Shown: positions 1 through 9,041 of the stretch, piece after piece | Position numbering within the stretch: position 1 is the stretch's first letter | Layout: each line of letters begins with the position of its first letter | NCBI GenBank assembly: GCA_963726775.1 | Contig: CAVSDL010000001.1 | Location: 1,364,001 to 1,428,000, forward strand | DNA length: 64,000 nt | Origin: CAIWHR01 sp963726775 | GTDB taxonomy: Bacteria > Pseudomonadota > Gammaproteobacteria > Burkholderiales > Casimicrobiaceae | Direction of reading: 5' to 3' | Notes under the pieces: model-generated | Databases searched by the model: none | What the model was told of the DNA's origin: nothing | Seen by the model: only the letters and a program-made list of their open reading frames with translations | Program-made: the position numbers and the translations under genes

Positions 1-1248
1 GCGCGCGGCATCACGCTCGACCGCACCATCCTGCTCGACCGGGTGGTGGCCATCGTCAACGACGAGGCGCTTACGCAGTACGACCTGAGCGAACAGAAGC
101 GCATCGTGCTGTCGCAGATGAAATCCCAGAACATGGCGCCGCCGCCGCCGGACGTGCTCGACAAGCAGCTGCTCGAGCGGCTCATCACCGAGCGCGCGTT
201 GCTGCAGTTCGCCAAGGAAAACGGGGTCCGGGTCGACGACACCCAGGTCGAGCGGACGATCCTGCGCGTCGCGCAGGAAAACAAGCTTTCGGCGGACGAG
301 TTCCGCAAGGTGCTGGAACGCGAGGGCATCCCCTATGCGAAGTACCGCGAAGACATGCGCAACGAAATCATCATCCAGCGACTGCGCGACCGGGAAGTCG
401 AAGCGAAGATCAATGTCAGCGATGCCGAAGTCGACAATTTTCTCGCTACGCAGAGTGTGCAGACCGGGGGCGACATCGAGTATCGCCTCGCGCATGTACT
501 GGTTGTCGTGCCCGAGCAGGCCTCGCCCGAACAAATCGATGCCAAACGCCGGCGCGCGGAAGAAGCGCTGAAGCAAATCCAGGGCGGCAATGATTTCGGC
601 CAGGTTGCCGCCGGCTTTTCGGACGCGCAGGACGCATTGCAGGGCGGCGTGCTTGGCTGGCGCGCGCCCGCGCGCCTGCCCACCGTATTTGCCGAACCGG
701 TGCGCGGAATGAAACCCGGAGAGGTCTCCGGCGTGCTGCGCTCGGCAACGGGGTTCCACATCGTCAAGCTGCTGGAAACGCGCAGCCGCAATGTACCGAC
801 CGTCGTGGAGCAGACGCGCGCGCGGCACATCCTGGTGAAGGTCAGCGAAGTCACGTCGGAATCCGAGGCGAAGGCCCGGATCGACCGGACCAAGGACCGC
901 ATCGACACCGGCGCGAAATTCGAGGATCAGGCCAAGCTGAATTCGGAGGATGCAAGTTCCGCGAAGGGCGGCGACCTGGGGTGGTTGTCGCCCGGCGACA
1001 CGGTGCCCGATTTCGAGCAGGCGATGAACAAGCTCAAGATCGGCGAGATATCGGGGCCGGTCCGTTCGCAGTTCGGCTGGCACCTCATACAGGTGACGGA
1101 TCGCCGGACTCAGGACATTACCGCCGACCGCCAGCGCGACCAGGCGCGGGCGGCGTTGCGCCAGCGCAAATCCGACGAAGCGTTCCAGGATTGGTTGCGG
1201 CAGGTGCGCGACCGCGCCTACGTCGAGATCATGGCCGCGGAACGGTAG
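1..1248 (+). CDS. surA: Periplasmic chaperone / peptidyl-prolyl isomerase SurA (5' end missing)
   Basis: The reading frame is open from base 1, so the signal peptide and first residues lie outside the window. What remains starts with the SurA N-terminal helical domain (RVVAIVNDEALTQ) and continues with two parvulin (PpiC) domains, recognisable by the repeated pattern R-x-(A/R)-HxLV near positions 480-510 and 820-845 and by the GGDLGW/GGVLGW motifs. SurA escorts unfolded outer-membrane proteins through the periplasm to the BAM complex. The visible part (about 415 residues) fits a family of roughly 430-450. In many proteobacteria surA is followed by pdxA and rsmA; here it is followed by a convergent DUF3460/rlmL pair, and pdxA-rsmA lie 53 kb away. 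Identity is secure; only the true start is unknown. Confidence 0.95.
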   Translation, partial: ARGITLDRTILLDRVVAIVNDEALTQYDLSEQKRIVLSQMKSQNMAPPPPDVLDKQLLERLITERALLQFAKENGVRVDDTQVERTILRVAQENKLSADEFRKVLEREGIPYAKYREDMRNEIIIQRLRDREVEAKINVSDAEVDNFLATQSVQTGGDIEYRLAHVLVVVPEQASPEQIDAKRRRAEEALKQIQGGNDFGQVAAGFSDAQDALQGGVLGWRAPARLPTVFAEPVRGMKPGEVSGVLRSATGFHIVKLLETRSRNVPTVVEQTRARHILVKVSEVTSESEAKARIDRTKDRIDTGAKFEDQAKLNSEDASSAKGGDLGWLSPGDTVPDFEQAMNKLKIGEISGPVRSQFGWHLIQVTDRRTQDITADRQRDQARAALRQRKSDEAFQDWLRQVRDRAYVEIMAAER

Positions 1249-1485
1249 TGCGTTCGGCGGGTCCGCCGGCTTCGCGCTCGCGCTCCATCAGCAGTTCCGG
1301 ATCGCTTCCCGGCGCCCGGATCGTTCGCGCCGGCGCGAATCCCCGAAGGCGACTCAGGCTTTTCGCCCATCGACAAGCGATCGCCCTGTTGTCCAGCATG
1401 GGCGCGCCGGACGGCGGAGAACATGCCCCACAGGCCGCGCGGCGTGCCGCGGCGGCGGCAGACGACCAGGGATGAGGGATGACGC

Positions 1486-1686
1486 CTATGCGGTCTGGTA
1501 CACGTACGGCGCCTGCGGCACGCCGCCTTCGTCCATTTTCCTGCGCTCTGCCAAGTCGTGCGGCTGCTTGTCCCACCAGATCGCGCGGCCCTCTTTCTGG
1601 TCCCGGTCGAGGTGCGGCCGTATCTCCACAAGCTCGCGGATGAATTTGGTGTGTTCGGACTCGTAGAGGCGCGATGGAAGGAACAT
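1486..1686 (-). CDS. DUF3460 family small protein
   Basis: A 66-residue protein with the pattern YESEHTKFIREL near the start and a charged Q-x-EGRAIWWDK segment in the middle, which I recognise as DUF3460, a small family known mainly from Betaproteobacteria and without assigned function. The frame stays open 20 codons further upstream, but the ATG at 1686 is preceded by a perfect AGGAGG eight bases away, which decides the start. It lies 43 bases downstream of rlmL on the same strand and is probably cotranscribed with it. No signal peptide or membrane segment is visible. Confidence 0.85.
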   Translation of the reverse strand: MFLPSRLYESEHTKFIRELVEIRPHLDRDQKEGRAIWWDKQPHDLAERRKMDEGGVPQAPYVYQTA

Positions 1687-1729
1687 GGCGCTTGCCTCCT
1701 GCGGGATGAAGGCCAAAGCCGCAATCTTA

Positions 1730-2905
1730 TCACCCGGTGCCGGCATGCTCCGACCGCGAGGCGCGCGTCGGCCGCCCGGCGACCAGTTCGAAGCGGAAAA
1801 GGCGGCACTCGATGTCGCCGTTGTACAGCGGTGTCCTCTTCGACGGCTTGAGACCGATCAAGTCCGCCAGCCGGAGATCGCCCGTGAGCAAGCAGGCCGT
1901 CCATCCCGCGAAACGCCGCTTGAGCGCATCGCCGAGTTTCGGATAGAACTCGGCCAGCTGCGCCTGGTCGTAAAGCCGCACGCCGTAGGGCGGATTGGCG
2001 ATCAGCAGGCCCCCGGGCGCCGGCGCGTCGCGCTCCAACAGGTCGGCCTGCTCGATGCCGATCCACGCGTCGACGCCCGCGGCGGTCGCGTTGACTCGAC
2101 ATTGCTGGAGCGCGCGCGGGTCGACATCGCGCGCGAAAATGGAGTGCGTGTCCGGCGCGGCGCGCACGCGATCGTGCGCCCGCTGACGGATGCGCTGCCA
2201 CGCCGGTCCGTCGAACCAGCCGAGCTTCTGGAATCCGAACGTGCGCAAAAGGCCCGGCGCGCGATCCGCGGCGATAGCCGCCGCTTCGATCGCGATCGTG
2301 CCGCTGCCGCACATCGGATCGAGGAGTGTCCTGCCGGGCGCCCAGCCCGACAGCGCGAGCAGGCCGGCGGCGAGGTTCTCGCGCAACGGCGCCGCGTCGG
2401 ATTGGCGCCGCCAGCCGCGCTTGAACAGCGCTTCGCCCGACGTATCGAGGTAAATCGTCGCCTCGCGGTCGTCGAGATACGCGTGCACGCGGATGTCCGG
2501 GCGCCGCTTGTCCACCGAGGGCCGCGCGCCGGCCGCATCGCGAAAGCAGTCGCATACCGCGTCCTTGATCCTGAGCGTTGCGAACTCGAGGCTCTGCAGC
2601 GGCGAGTGCGTCGCGGCGACGTCGACGCGCAATGTCCGGTCGACCTTGAATTGCTTCGTCCAGTCGATACCGCGCACGAGCCGGTAGAGGTCGTCTTCGG
2701 TTCGATAACGCCCGTGCCCGACTTGCCACAGAACCCTGCTCGCCAGCCGCGATTCGAGGTTCGCATGGTAGGCAAGCTCGCGCGGACCCGAAAAGGCGAC
2801 GCCGCCTTCCGCCGGGGCGACGTACTCGGCATCGAGCGCGTTCAGTTCCGTCGCCAGCGGCGCTTCCAGACCTCGCGGGCACGGCGCGAAAAAGCGCTCT
2901 GTCAT
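1730..2905 (-). CDS. rlmL: 23S rRNA (guanine-N2) methyltransferase, RlmL type
   Basis: A 391-residue THUMP-domain class I methyltransferase. The N-terminal half (about residues 5-155) is the ferredoxin-like/THUMP RNA-binding module. The C-terminal half carries the SAM-binding motif LLDPMCGSGTIAIEAA and the catalytic NPPYG motif, as in enzymes that methylate guanine N2. Family knowledge points to G2445 of 23S rRNA. The protein is the short form without the RlmK domain that is fused to it in many Gammaproteobacteria. ATG start at 2905. It leads a probable two-gene unit with DUF3460 and is convergent with surA. Confidence 0.88.
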   Translation of the reverse strand: MTERFFAPCPRGLEAPLATELNALDAEYVAPAEGGVAFSGPRELAYHANLESRLASRVLWQVGHGRYRTEDDLYRLVRGIDWTKQFKVDRTLRVDVAATHSPLQSLEFATLRIKDAVCDCFRDAAGARPSVDKRRPDIRVHAYLDDREATIYLDTSGEALFKRGWRRQSDAAPLRENLAAGLLALSGWAPGRTLLDPMCGSGTIAIEAAAIAADRAPGLLRTFGFQKLGWFDGPAWQRIRQRAHDRVRAAPDTHSIFARDVDPRALQQCRVNATAAGVDAWIGIEQADLLERDAPAPGGLLIANPPYGVRLYDQAQLAEFYPKLGDALKRRFAGWTACLLTGDLRLADLIGLKPSKRTPLYNGDIECRLFRFELVAGRPTRASRSEHAGTG

Positions 2906-3008
2906 CGGCGGGTCATCTGTCTCTCGACAGGATGCAAGGACTGCGGGAACGACAGCCGCGTCCCGTGATCGGCCTGTCCAATTGCCTGCACGGGACTGAC
3001 CGCTGCCA

Positions 3009-3764
3009 TCACCTCAGGAGTCGCCGTCGCGTCAAGACCAGCGCCACCAGATACGCCGCAACAGCGTAGGACAGCAACACCGCCGCGTGCAGCACGATGC
3101 CGGTCGGAATCCTGCCCGTCAACAGCGGGCGGGCGAGGTCGATTGCATGCTTCAGCGGCAGGAACTCCGCGACTCGCTGCAACGCCGCCGGCATCTGGTC
3201 CACCGGGAAAAACACGCCCGAAAGCAGCAGCATCGGCGTCAAGACGAGCGTGAAGAAATAGGTGAAGAAGTCGTAGCCCGGGGCAAGCGCGGTCATGACC
3301 AGGCCGAACGCGCCGAACGTGAGGCCGACGAGAAAACCCAGCGGAATGATCCACAGCGCAAGCCAGGAGTGGCCAAAGCCGAGCGCAATGATGACGGCGA
3401 GGATCGCGGTGGTCGAAACCACAGCCTTCGACGCGGCCCACACCCACTCGGCGAAGACCACATCGTCGATGGAAAGCGGCGCGTTGATGATGGCTTCCCA
3501 TGTCCGCTGCATGTGCATCCGGGAAAATGCCGAGTACATCGCCTCGAAACTCGACGTGAACATCGCGCTCTGGCAGACCATGCCGGTGCCGATGAACGCG
3601 ATGTATTTCATGCCGCCGACCTCGGGTACGAACGCGCCGATCCCGTAGCCCAGCGCGACCATGTAGAGCAGCGGATCGGCGATGTTACCGAGGACGCTGG
3701 CGATCGCGAGCTTCTTCCAGACGAGCAGGTTGCGGCGCCAAACGGACGTCCAGCGCAGCGACAT
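3009..3764 (-). CDS. ABC-2 type transporter permease, NodJ-like
   Basis: About 251 residues with six hydrophobic stretches and the ABC-2 permease signature (WEAIINAPLS after the second helix, LSGVFFPVDQMP before the last helices). The opening WRRNLLVWKK and the GNIADPLLYMVALGYGIG segment match the NodJ family, whose ATPase partner is NodI. No other ABC ATPase lies nearby except the NodI-like gene at 9042-10046, so the two are probably partners although five genes apart. The frame is open well upstream; ATG 3764 fits the family start, a GTG at 3797 is the alternative, and neither has a good ribosome binding site. Substrate unknown; the ketosynthase/ACP/acyltransferase genes between the two halves suggest a lipid-linked product. 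Confidence 0.8.
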   Translation of the reverse strand: MSLRWTSVWRRNLLVWKKLAIASVLGNIADPLLYMVALGYGIGAFVPEVGGMKYIAFIGTGMVCQSAMFTSSFEAMYSAFSRMHMQRTWEAIINAPLSIDDVVFAEWVWAASKAVVSTTAILAVIIALGFGHSWLALWIIPLGFLVGLTFGAFGLVMTALAPGYDFFTYFFTLVLTPMLLLSGVFFPVDQMPAALQRVAEFLPLKHAIDLARPLLTGRIPTGIVLHAAVLLSYAVAAYLVALVLTRRRLLR

Positions 3765-4273
3765 TTCGGGGGGGCGCAGCAAGGCGATGGTATTCACGTG
3801 GCCGGCGGGAAACGAACACGCCGAGTATAGCCTGCCGAACCCGCAAACTCTGCCGTGACGTGGCGACCGCCGCCCTCGGGCGGCAATGAGTGCCGCAGGC
3901 GCAGCGCACGAGTGCGGCATCAAGGATGTGAATGCGTTCGTCCGGCACCGGGGCACGCAATGCGACGAGTTGCCTTTCGACAAACGGGGATGTTGGCAGA
4001 ACGAGGATGGACATCGAAGATCGAGGCCGGGCTATCCCGTGGAACTTGAGGGGGCTTCGAGCGAGATGTTAACCTGAGCCGATGCGGATTCCGTAACTGC
4101 TGTTCGGGGAAATCGCTGCCTGTGCGCTGTGGGCACCGTTTTCCCCGCCGGCGTTGCCGAGGCGGCACCTCTTACCCTGCCCATGAGGTTCCCCGCCGAG
4201 CGTCCCCGTTGGTCCGACGCAATCAGGGTTTCGGGCGTCCGGGTCGAATGAGCGCCTACGAAGGGAGAAACCG
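3765..4273. other. Long divergent intergenic region
   Basis: About 509 bases between the divergent NodJ-like and amidohydrolase genes. No convincing gene: short open frames on both strands are arginine-rich out-of-frame products. It holds a perfect GCCGCCC-TC-GGGCGGC hairpin at 3869-3884, a weak minus-strand TATACT at 3829-3824 that could serve the permease gene, and a good ribosome binding site (AAGGGAG) just before the amidohydrolase ATG. Nothing else recognised. Confidence 0.5.
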
Positions 4274-5263
4274 ATGGCAAGTCCCGTGATCGACGTGCAC
4301 ACCCATTGCCTGACCGAGGCGTGGTTCCGGCTGCTGCAGCAGCACGGCGGCCCGCGTTACACGGTGCGCGAGGTCGTGGGCGGCCTGCGCGCCATCCATC
4401 TCGACGGCGCGCCGTTCATGACACCGGTTCCGGCGATGTTCGATTACGACCTGCGCATCAGGACGATGAACGAGCACGGCGTGGACGTCGGCGTTGTCTC
4501 GCTCACCTGTCCGAACTGCTACTGGGGCGGGCCCGATACAAGCCTCGATGCGGCGCGGATCATGAACGACGACATGGCCGCCGCGCGCATTGCGTATCCC
4601 GACCGCATCCGCTGGTTCGCGTCGCTGCCCTGGCAATACGCGGATTTGGCGTTGAGCGAGCTCGAGCGCGCGTGCGCCGCGGGCGCGTCGGGCGTGATGG
4701 TGCTTGCGAACATCGCCGGCAAGCCGCTGACCGATCCGCTGTTTGGACCGGTCTGGACCGCGATCGACGCGAGAGCGCTGCCGGTGCTCGTCCATCCGAC
4801 GGCGCCGCCCGGGGTCGCCGAGATGGACATGGCGCGCTTCCAGCTCACCGCATCGATCGGCTTCACGTTTGACACCTCGCTCGCCGTCGCGCGGATGATC
4901 TACGACGGGTTTTTCGATCGTCATCCGCGGCTCAAGATCATCGCGGCGCACGGCGGCGGCGCGCTTCCCTACCTGGTGTCGCGGATGGACCAGTGCTTCG
5001 ACAACATTCCGGCGTGCCGCGAGAAGACCGCGCGCCGGCCTACCGAATATCTCCCGGCCATCTACGCCGATGCGGTGGTATTCGCGCCCGAAGTGCTCGA
5101 CCTCTGTCTCAAGGCGTTCGGCGCGGACAACGTCATGTACGGTTCCGACTACCCGCACACGATCGGCGACCTTCCCGGATGCCTGAAGCGCGTGAACGGG
5201 CTGGCAGGCGTCGCGCGCGACAAGGTCCGCGGACGGACGGCGCAGCGCGTCTTCGGGCTCTGA
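4274..5263 (+). CDS. Amidohydrolase family protein, ACMSD-like decarboxylase/hydrolase
   Basis: A 329-residue TIM-barrel metal-dependent hydrolase of the amidohydrolase-2 group. Metal ligands are visible as D-x-HTH near the start (H9, H11), an AAHGGG histidine in the middle and an aspartate in YGSDYPH near the end. The closest named family is aminocarboxymuconate semialdehyde decarboxylase, whose members act on aromatic and carboxylated substrates; the true substrate cannot be read from the sequence. The start is the ATG behind AAGGGAG. It stands alone on the plus strand inside the acyl/NodIJ locus, convergent with the ketosynthase gene, so its link to those genes is uncertain. Confidence 0.78.
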   Translation: MASPVIDVHTHCLTEAWFRLLQQHGGPRYTVREVVGGLRAIHLDGAPFMTPVPAMFDYDLRIRTMNEHGVDVGVVSLTCPNCYWGGPDTSLDAARIMNDDMAAARIAYPDRIRWFASLPWQYADLALSELERACAAGASGVMVLANIAGKPLTDPLFGPVWTAIDARALPVLVHPTAPPGVAEMDMARFQLTASIGFTFDTSLAVARMIYDGFFDRHPRLKIIAAHGGGALPYLVSRMDQCFDNIPACREKTARRPTEYLPAIYADAVVFAPEVLDLCLKAFGADNVMYGSDYPHTIGDLPGCLKRVNGLAGVARDKVRGRTAQRVFGL

Positions 5264-5330
5264 GGCCGCCCTGACCCGGGGCCGGACGGACGATCGATCG
5301 CTGGCGGCGATAGGGCGAAGTGCGCGGACG

Positions 5331-6584
5331 TCAGACGCGCCGGGCGACCAGGACGGCGTTCGATCCGCCGAACGCGAACGAGTTGGACAGCGCGTACTCG
5401 ATGTCCGGCGCCGGGCGGCCCTTGCAGGGCACGCAATCGAGGTCGCAGGCAGGATCCGGCAGGGTGAGATTCGCGGTGGGCGGCAAACGTCGTTTCCTGA
5501 GCGCAAGCAGCGTGATCGCGAGCTCGAGCGCGCCGGCCGCACCGACCAGGTGACCGTGCATCGATTTCGTCGAACTGACCGCGAGGCGGCGCGCGTGGTC
5601 GCCAAAGGTGGCCTTGATCGCGTCGATCTCGACCTTGTCCCCCACCATCGTCGCGGTCGCGTGCGCGTTGATGTAGCCGATGGATTCCGGCGCGAGTTCT
5701 GCGTCGGCCAGCGCCGCGCGCAGGGCCCGCACCTGGCCCTCGACGACCGGCTGGGTGAGGTTGTGGGCATCGCTGGCCGCGCCGAATCCCACGATCTCGG
5801 CAATGGGCTCGGCGTCCCGCTGGCGCATGGCGTCCTCGGATTCGAGCATCAGGGCCGCCGCGCCCTCGCCCAGCACGAAGCCGCTGCGGTCCATGGCGAA
5901 AGGCCGACTCGACGCCGCCGGCCCGTCCGGATGCTCCTTCGCGAGCACGCTCAAAGCTTCCCAGCCCACGATGGAACCATCGTTCAGCATGGCTTCGGCC
6001 CCGCCTGCCAGGGCACGATCGAGGTAACCGTCCCGGATCGCGCGAAACGCTTCGCCGATCGCCACGGCGGAAGATGCGCAGGCGATCGAGTAGCTGAACG
6101 AGGGGCCCATCATTCCGTAGCGCATCGAAACATGGGCCGCCGGCGCATTGGCCATGATGAGCGGCACCGTGGCCGGCTTTACCTTGCGGCTTTGCCGCTG
6201 ATAATAAACCCGGTAGGCCTCCTGGATCGCGTGCGCACCGCCCAGTGCGCAGCCCATGTAGACCCCCGCGTCGGCCGGCCCGCGGTCGTTCTCGAGCAGT
6301 CCTGCGGCCGTCAACGCGCCGTACGCGGCGACCACTGCCATCTGTGCGGCCCGATCCATGACCGCGAGCTGGATCTTGGGAACGACTCCCGCCGTATCGA
6401 AAGTGGTCGGAGCGAGCAGAACGTCGCCGCCGAATTCGGCGCTTCCGCTTCGGACCTTCCGGATCGCCGACTCACCCGCGTACAGCCGCTCGAACGCTTC
6501 GTCGGGGTCGGCACCATGCGGCGATACGAGACCCAGGCCCGTCACAAAAACGCGGCGCCGGCGGATGGCCACGCCTTCAGGCAA
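5331..6584 (-). CDS. Beta-ketoacyl-ACP synthase (FabF/NodE-like)
   Basis: A 417-residue condensing enzyme with the full triad: C169 in SIACASSA, H308 in NAHATATM and H345 in KSMHGHL. The thiolase fold is complete and the length is normal for FabF. AHATAT replaces the usual AHGTST, a variant also seen in specialised ketosynthases. It overlaps the upstream acyl carrier protein gene by 8 bases, so the two are translationally coupled and probably work together, as NodE does with NodF. The frame begins at a TTG (6584); a GTG at 6572 would give a more usual N terminus. It is not the housekeeping FabF by context; its product chain is unknown. Confidence 0.85.
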   Translation of the reverse strand: MPEGVAIRRRRVFVTGLGLVSPHGADPDEAFERLYAGESAIRKVRSGSAEFGGDVLLAPTTFDTAGVVPKIQLAVMDRAAQMAVVAAYGALTAAGLLENDRGPADAGVYMGCALGGAHAIQEAYRVYYQRQSRKVKPATVPLIMANAPAAHVSMRYGMMGPSFSYSIACASSAVAIGEAFRAIRDGYLDRALAGGAEAMLNDGSIVGWEALSVLAKEHPDGPAASSRPFAMDRSGFVLGEGAAALMLESEDAMRQRDAEPIAEIVGFGAASDAHNLTQPVVEGQVRALRAALADAELAPESIGYINAHATATMVGDKVEIDAIKATFGDHARRLAVSSTKSMHGHLVGAAGALELAITLLALRKRRLPPTANLTLPDPACDLDCVPCKGRPAPDIEYALSNSFAFGGSNAVLVARRV

Positions 6585-6816
6585 CTTTCTGCCTGACGAC
6601 CTCGTCCACGAGCGCGGCCGCTTCGCCCAGCGTTTTCAACTGCACGCTTGCGTCCGGGATGTCGATGTCGTACTTGTCAGCGACATCGAACAGCATCTCC
6701 GCGATCGAGAGTGAATCGAGTCCCAATTCGGTCAGCGTCGCCTCCGGCGTGATCGCCTCCGGACTGACCTCGTATCGCTCGATGAGCAGTTCCCTGATGT
6801 GGGCGTACGAACCCAT
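6577..6816 (-). CDS. Acyl carrier protein
   Basis: A 79-residue acidic four-helix carrier with the phosphopantetheine attachment motif LGLDSLSIAEML (S35). The length matches AcpP, but the surrounding sequence (ERYEVSPEAITPEATL) is unlike a housekeeping AcpP and no fabD/fabG lies beside it. It is the first gene after a good promoter at 6857-6884 and is coupled to the ketosynthase downstream. It probably carries a chain built by that ketosynthase and handed to the divergent LpxL-like acyltransferase; this is inferred from position only. Confidence 0.88.
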   Translation of the reverse strand: MGSYAHIRELLIERYEVSPEAITPEATLTELGLDSLSIAEMLFDVADKYDIDIPDASVQLKTLGEAAALVDEVVRQKVA

Positions 6817-6856
6817 GATGGAGACTTTCGCCGTAGCTTGCTGTTTAGGCTGTCGA

Positions 6857-6884
6857 ATTATACCATTGGCGCGTGAGGTGTTAA
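6857..6884 (-). promoter_or_regulatory. Sigma70-type promoter for the ACP-ketosynthase pair
   Basis: Reading the minus strand, a TTAACA -35 box (6884-6879), a 16-base spacer and a perfect TATAAT -10 box (6862-6857). Initiation would fall near 6850, giving a short leader before the ACP start at 6816. It is the best promoter match I found in this GC-rich window. Confidence 0.65.
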
Positions 6885-6988
6885 GCGCGGCGCCGACGCT
6901 CGCGGCGCCCTCTGCTCACCTCCGCTTGATGTCCCGGTGCAGCAGTCCGGCCAGGGGCGATGATCCGCACTCCCTTTCCGGCAGCCGA

Positions 6989-7846
6989 ATGCGCCTGCTC
7001 TTTCGACTCATCGCGGCTCTTCCCCTGCGCATCGTCCAGGCCCTTGGCGCGGCGCTTGCGCGACTGGTCTTCGTGCTGTCGGCGCACGAGCGTCGCCGCC
7101 TCGACGAGAATCTGCGCCGTGCCGGCTACAACGATCCGCAATTGCAGCGCGCTGCGATCGACGAGGCCGGGAAGACCATCCTCGAAATGCCCTGGTTCTG
7201 GACGCGGCCCCACTCCGAGATCATCAAGCTGGTACGCGACGTCGACGGTGACGCAGCCGTGCGGGAAGCGCAGGCTCAGGGGAAGGGAATCATTTTCGTG
7301 ACCCCGCACCTCGGCTGTTTCGAAATGGCCGCGCAATACGCCGGGACCCAGGCGCGCATCACCGCGATGTACCGGCCGCCGCGACAGAGCGCACTCGAGC
7401 CGCTCATGCGCGCGGGACGCGAGCGCGGCGGCGTGCGGCTTGCCAGAGCGGACATGCAGGGCGTCTTCACGTTGCTCAAGGCGCTCCGGAATGGCGAATG
7501 GGTCGGCATCCTTCCCGATCAGGTTCCGGCCAAAGGCGAGGGGGAGTGGGCCGAGTTCTTCGGCCATCCCGCGTACACGATGGTCCTTGCGCCGCGGCTG
7601 CAAAAGAGCACGTCGGCGGTCGTTTTCCTTGCATTCTGCGAGCGGCTGCCCCGCGGCGAAGGCTACCGGATCCATCTCGAATCGCTCCCGCCCCTCGAAC
7701 CGGGCGAATCGCCGGCGCGTCAACTCAATCGCGGACTCGAGCAGCTGATCCGCAAGTGCCCGGCGCAATACCTGTGGTCGTACAACCGGTACAAGGTTCC
7801 TGCCGGCGTCGCGCCCCCCGCGGATACCGGCAGGCGCGCCGGATAG
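6989..7846 (+). CDS. LpxL/HtrB-family lysophospholipid (lipid A late) acyltransferase
   Basis: A 285-residue membrane-anchored acyltransferase. A hydrophobic helix covers about residues 5-30, the catalytic H-x4-E motif is TPHLGCFE (H107, E112), and the end has the typical LWSYNRYK motif of LpxL-like enzymes. These enzymes move an acyl group from acyl-ACP to lipid A or related glycolipids on the inner face of the membrane. The frame is open for 110 codons upstream, but ATG 6989 gives the family-typical start and leaves a divergent promoter region shared with the ACP gene. The adjacent private ACP/ketosynthase pair suggests a special acyl donor. A second late acyltransferase lies at 15921-17213. 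Confidence 0.85.
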   Translation: MRLLFRLIAALPLRIVQALGAALARLVFVLSAHERRRLDENLRRAGYNDPQLQRAAIDEAGKTILEMPWFWTRPHSEIIKLVRDVDGDAAVREAQAQGKGIIFVTPHLGCFEMAAQYAGTQARITAMYRPPRQSALEPLMRAGRERGGVRLARADMQGVFTLLKALRNGEWVGILPDQVPAKGEGEWAEFFGHPAYTMVLAPRLQKSTSAVVFLAFCERLPRGEGYRIHLESLPPLEPGESPARQLNRGLEQLIRKCPAQYLWSYNRYKVPAGVAPPADTGRRAG

Positions 7847-7903
7847 CGGGTAGCGAATCCGCGGAAGGGCCATCCGCGGAGACGCGGCCTCCCACGACGT
7901 CGT

Positions 7904-8968
7904 CTACCCGCCGCGCGCGGATTCGGCGCCCTGCCGACCGCCCGCCGGCCCGAAGCATTCGAGCAACGTCACCGCGGTGTCGTCGGGCAGTTCCCAGCCG
8001 TAAGGCTCGCCGAACCAGGTCTTGACCCGCTCGAGTTGCGCGCGATGGCCGGTCTCGTCGAAGCCTGGAACCTGCCCGAACCAGCTCGCACAGCGATCGC
8101 GCACATGGCTTCGAATGCGGTCGACGCTGAAGAAATACCGCGAGGGGTTGTAGGCTTCGTTCAGGTGCTCGCTGATGAAGGGCTTCAGCAGTTCCGGATT
8201 ATCGCGGCCCGGGTCGATGACCCAGTGCGCGCCGTCGCGACGGAGGATCGGCGCGAACGTCCGGTCGCCGATCCGCACTTCGTGGAAGAGGTTGCGATAG
8301 AACTTGTATCCCGCGTAGTTGCCGGCGAGATCCCCGTTCGAGTACACCCCGGTAAGCGTGACGCCGTACAGCCCCAGCTCGGTGACGACGCCGTACCGGA
8401 CCGCGCCGGCGACGGCGGTCGCTTCGTCCGCCCCACTCTCGCGGGCGTCCGCGTACCGGGTGACGTATTCGTAGCCTTGCTGGAAGATATGCCCGATCTT
8501 GTCCGTGCCGAGATTGATCCCGTAGAGCCGGATCGTCGGACAGTCGGTGGTCAGATGGGCGAGGGGAAACGGCGAAAAGACCCAGGCGTAGATCGAATCG
8601 CCGAGGCCGGGACTGAAGCGAACGTTGCGGCCCGGAAAGGCTCCGTAGCGGAGCATGCGCTCGACGGTAGACTCCGGAAGGCCGACGCCGGTCTGCTCGT
8701 AGACGCGCGCCAGGAACTCCCGCTCGTTGATCGGCTCGGATACCGCTTGCGGATTGACGTGCATCCGCTCGTCGATCCGGGCATTCCGCTCCGCGATCTC
8801 GGTGCGAAGGATCCCGAGCACGATCGCGCCAAGGTCCGGCCCGAGGTCGTCGAGCGGCTGCGGCGGAAGCGTGAACTGATCGGTCTCCGTCGCGCGGGCG
8901 TCGCGCGGTCCGGCTGCGGCCAGCAGGGCGAGGCAGCACGCGAAGAACAGAGGCGGCAAGAATCGCAT
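7904..8968 (-). CDS. Exported protein of unknown function
   Basis: A 354-residue protein with a clear Sec signal peptide (MRFLPPLFFACCLALLAAAG, cleavage probably after ARA near residue 26). I do not recognise the family. The mature part is soluble, has a charged helical N-terminal stretch (about residues 35-75), a GTDKIGHIFQQGYEY segment whose TDK-x-x-H core recalls envelope proteins of the YfiM/DUF2279 type, and a cluster of aromatic residues towards the C terminus. Two cysteines in the last third could pair in the periplasm. It is convergent with the acyltransferase gene and upstream, on the same strand, of the ketosynthase/ACP pair, with the NodI-like gene behind it; a role in handling the locus product in the periplasm is a guess. 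Confidence 0.7.
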   Translation of the reverse strand: MRFLPPLFFACCLALLAAAGPRDARATETDQFTLPPQPLDDLGPDLGAIVLGILRTEIAERNARIDERMHVNPQAVSEPINEREFLARVYEQTGVGLPESTVERMLRYGAFPGRNVRFSPGLGDSIYAWVFSPFPLAHLTTDCPTIRLYGINLGTDKIGHIFQQGYEYVTRYADARESGADEATAVAGAVRYGVVTELGLYGVTLTGVYSNGDLAGNYAGYKFYRNLFHEVRIGDRTFAPILRRDGAHWVIDPGRDNPELLKPFISEHLNEAYNPSRYFFSVDRIRSHVRDRCASWFGQVPGFDETGHRAQLERVKTWFGEPYGWELPDDTAVTLLECFGPAGGRQGAESARGG

Positions 8969-9041
8969 GCAAGGGCTCAGTAGCGATGTCCGGAAGCGCG
9001 CGCGTCGCCTTTGCCAGCGCGGTTGCTACCCGCGTGAAGCG

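Noticed and set aside
1229..1576. Possible small gene between surA and DUF3460
   Set aside because: It overlaps DUF3460 in another frame, has biased arginine/alanine composition and no ribosome binding site.
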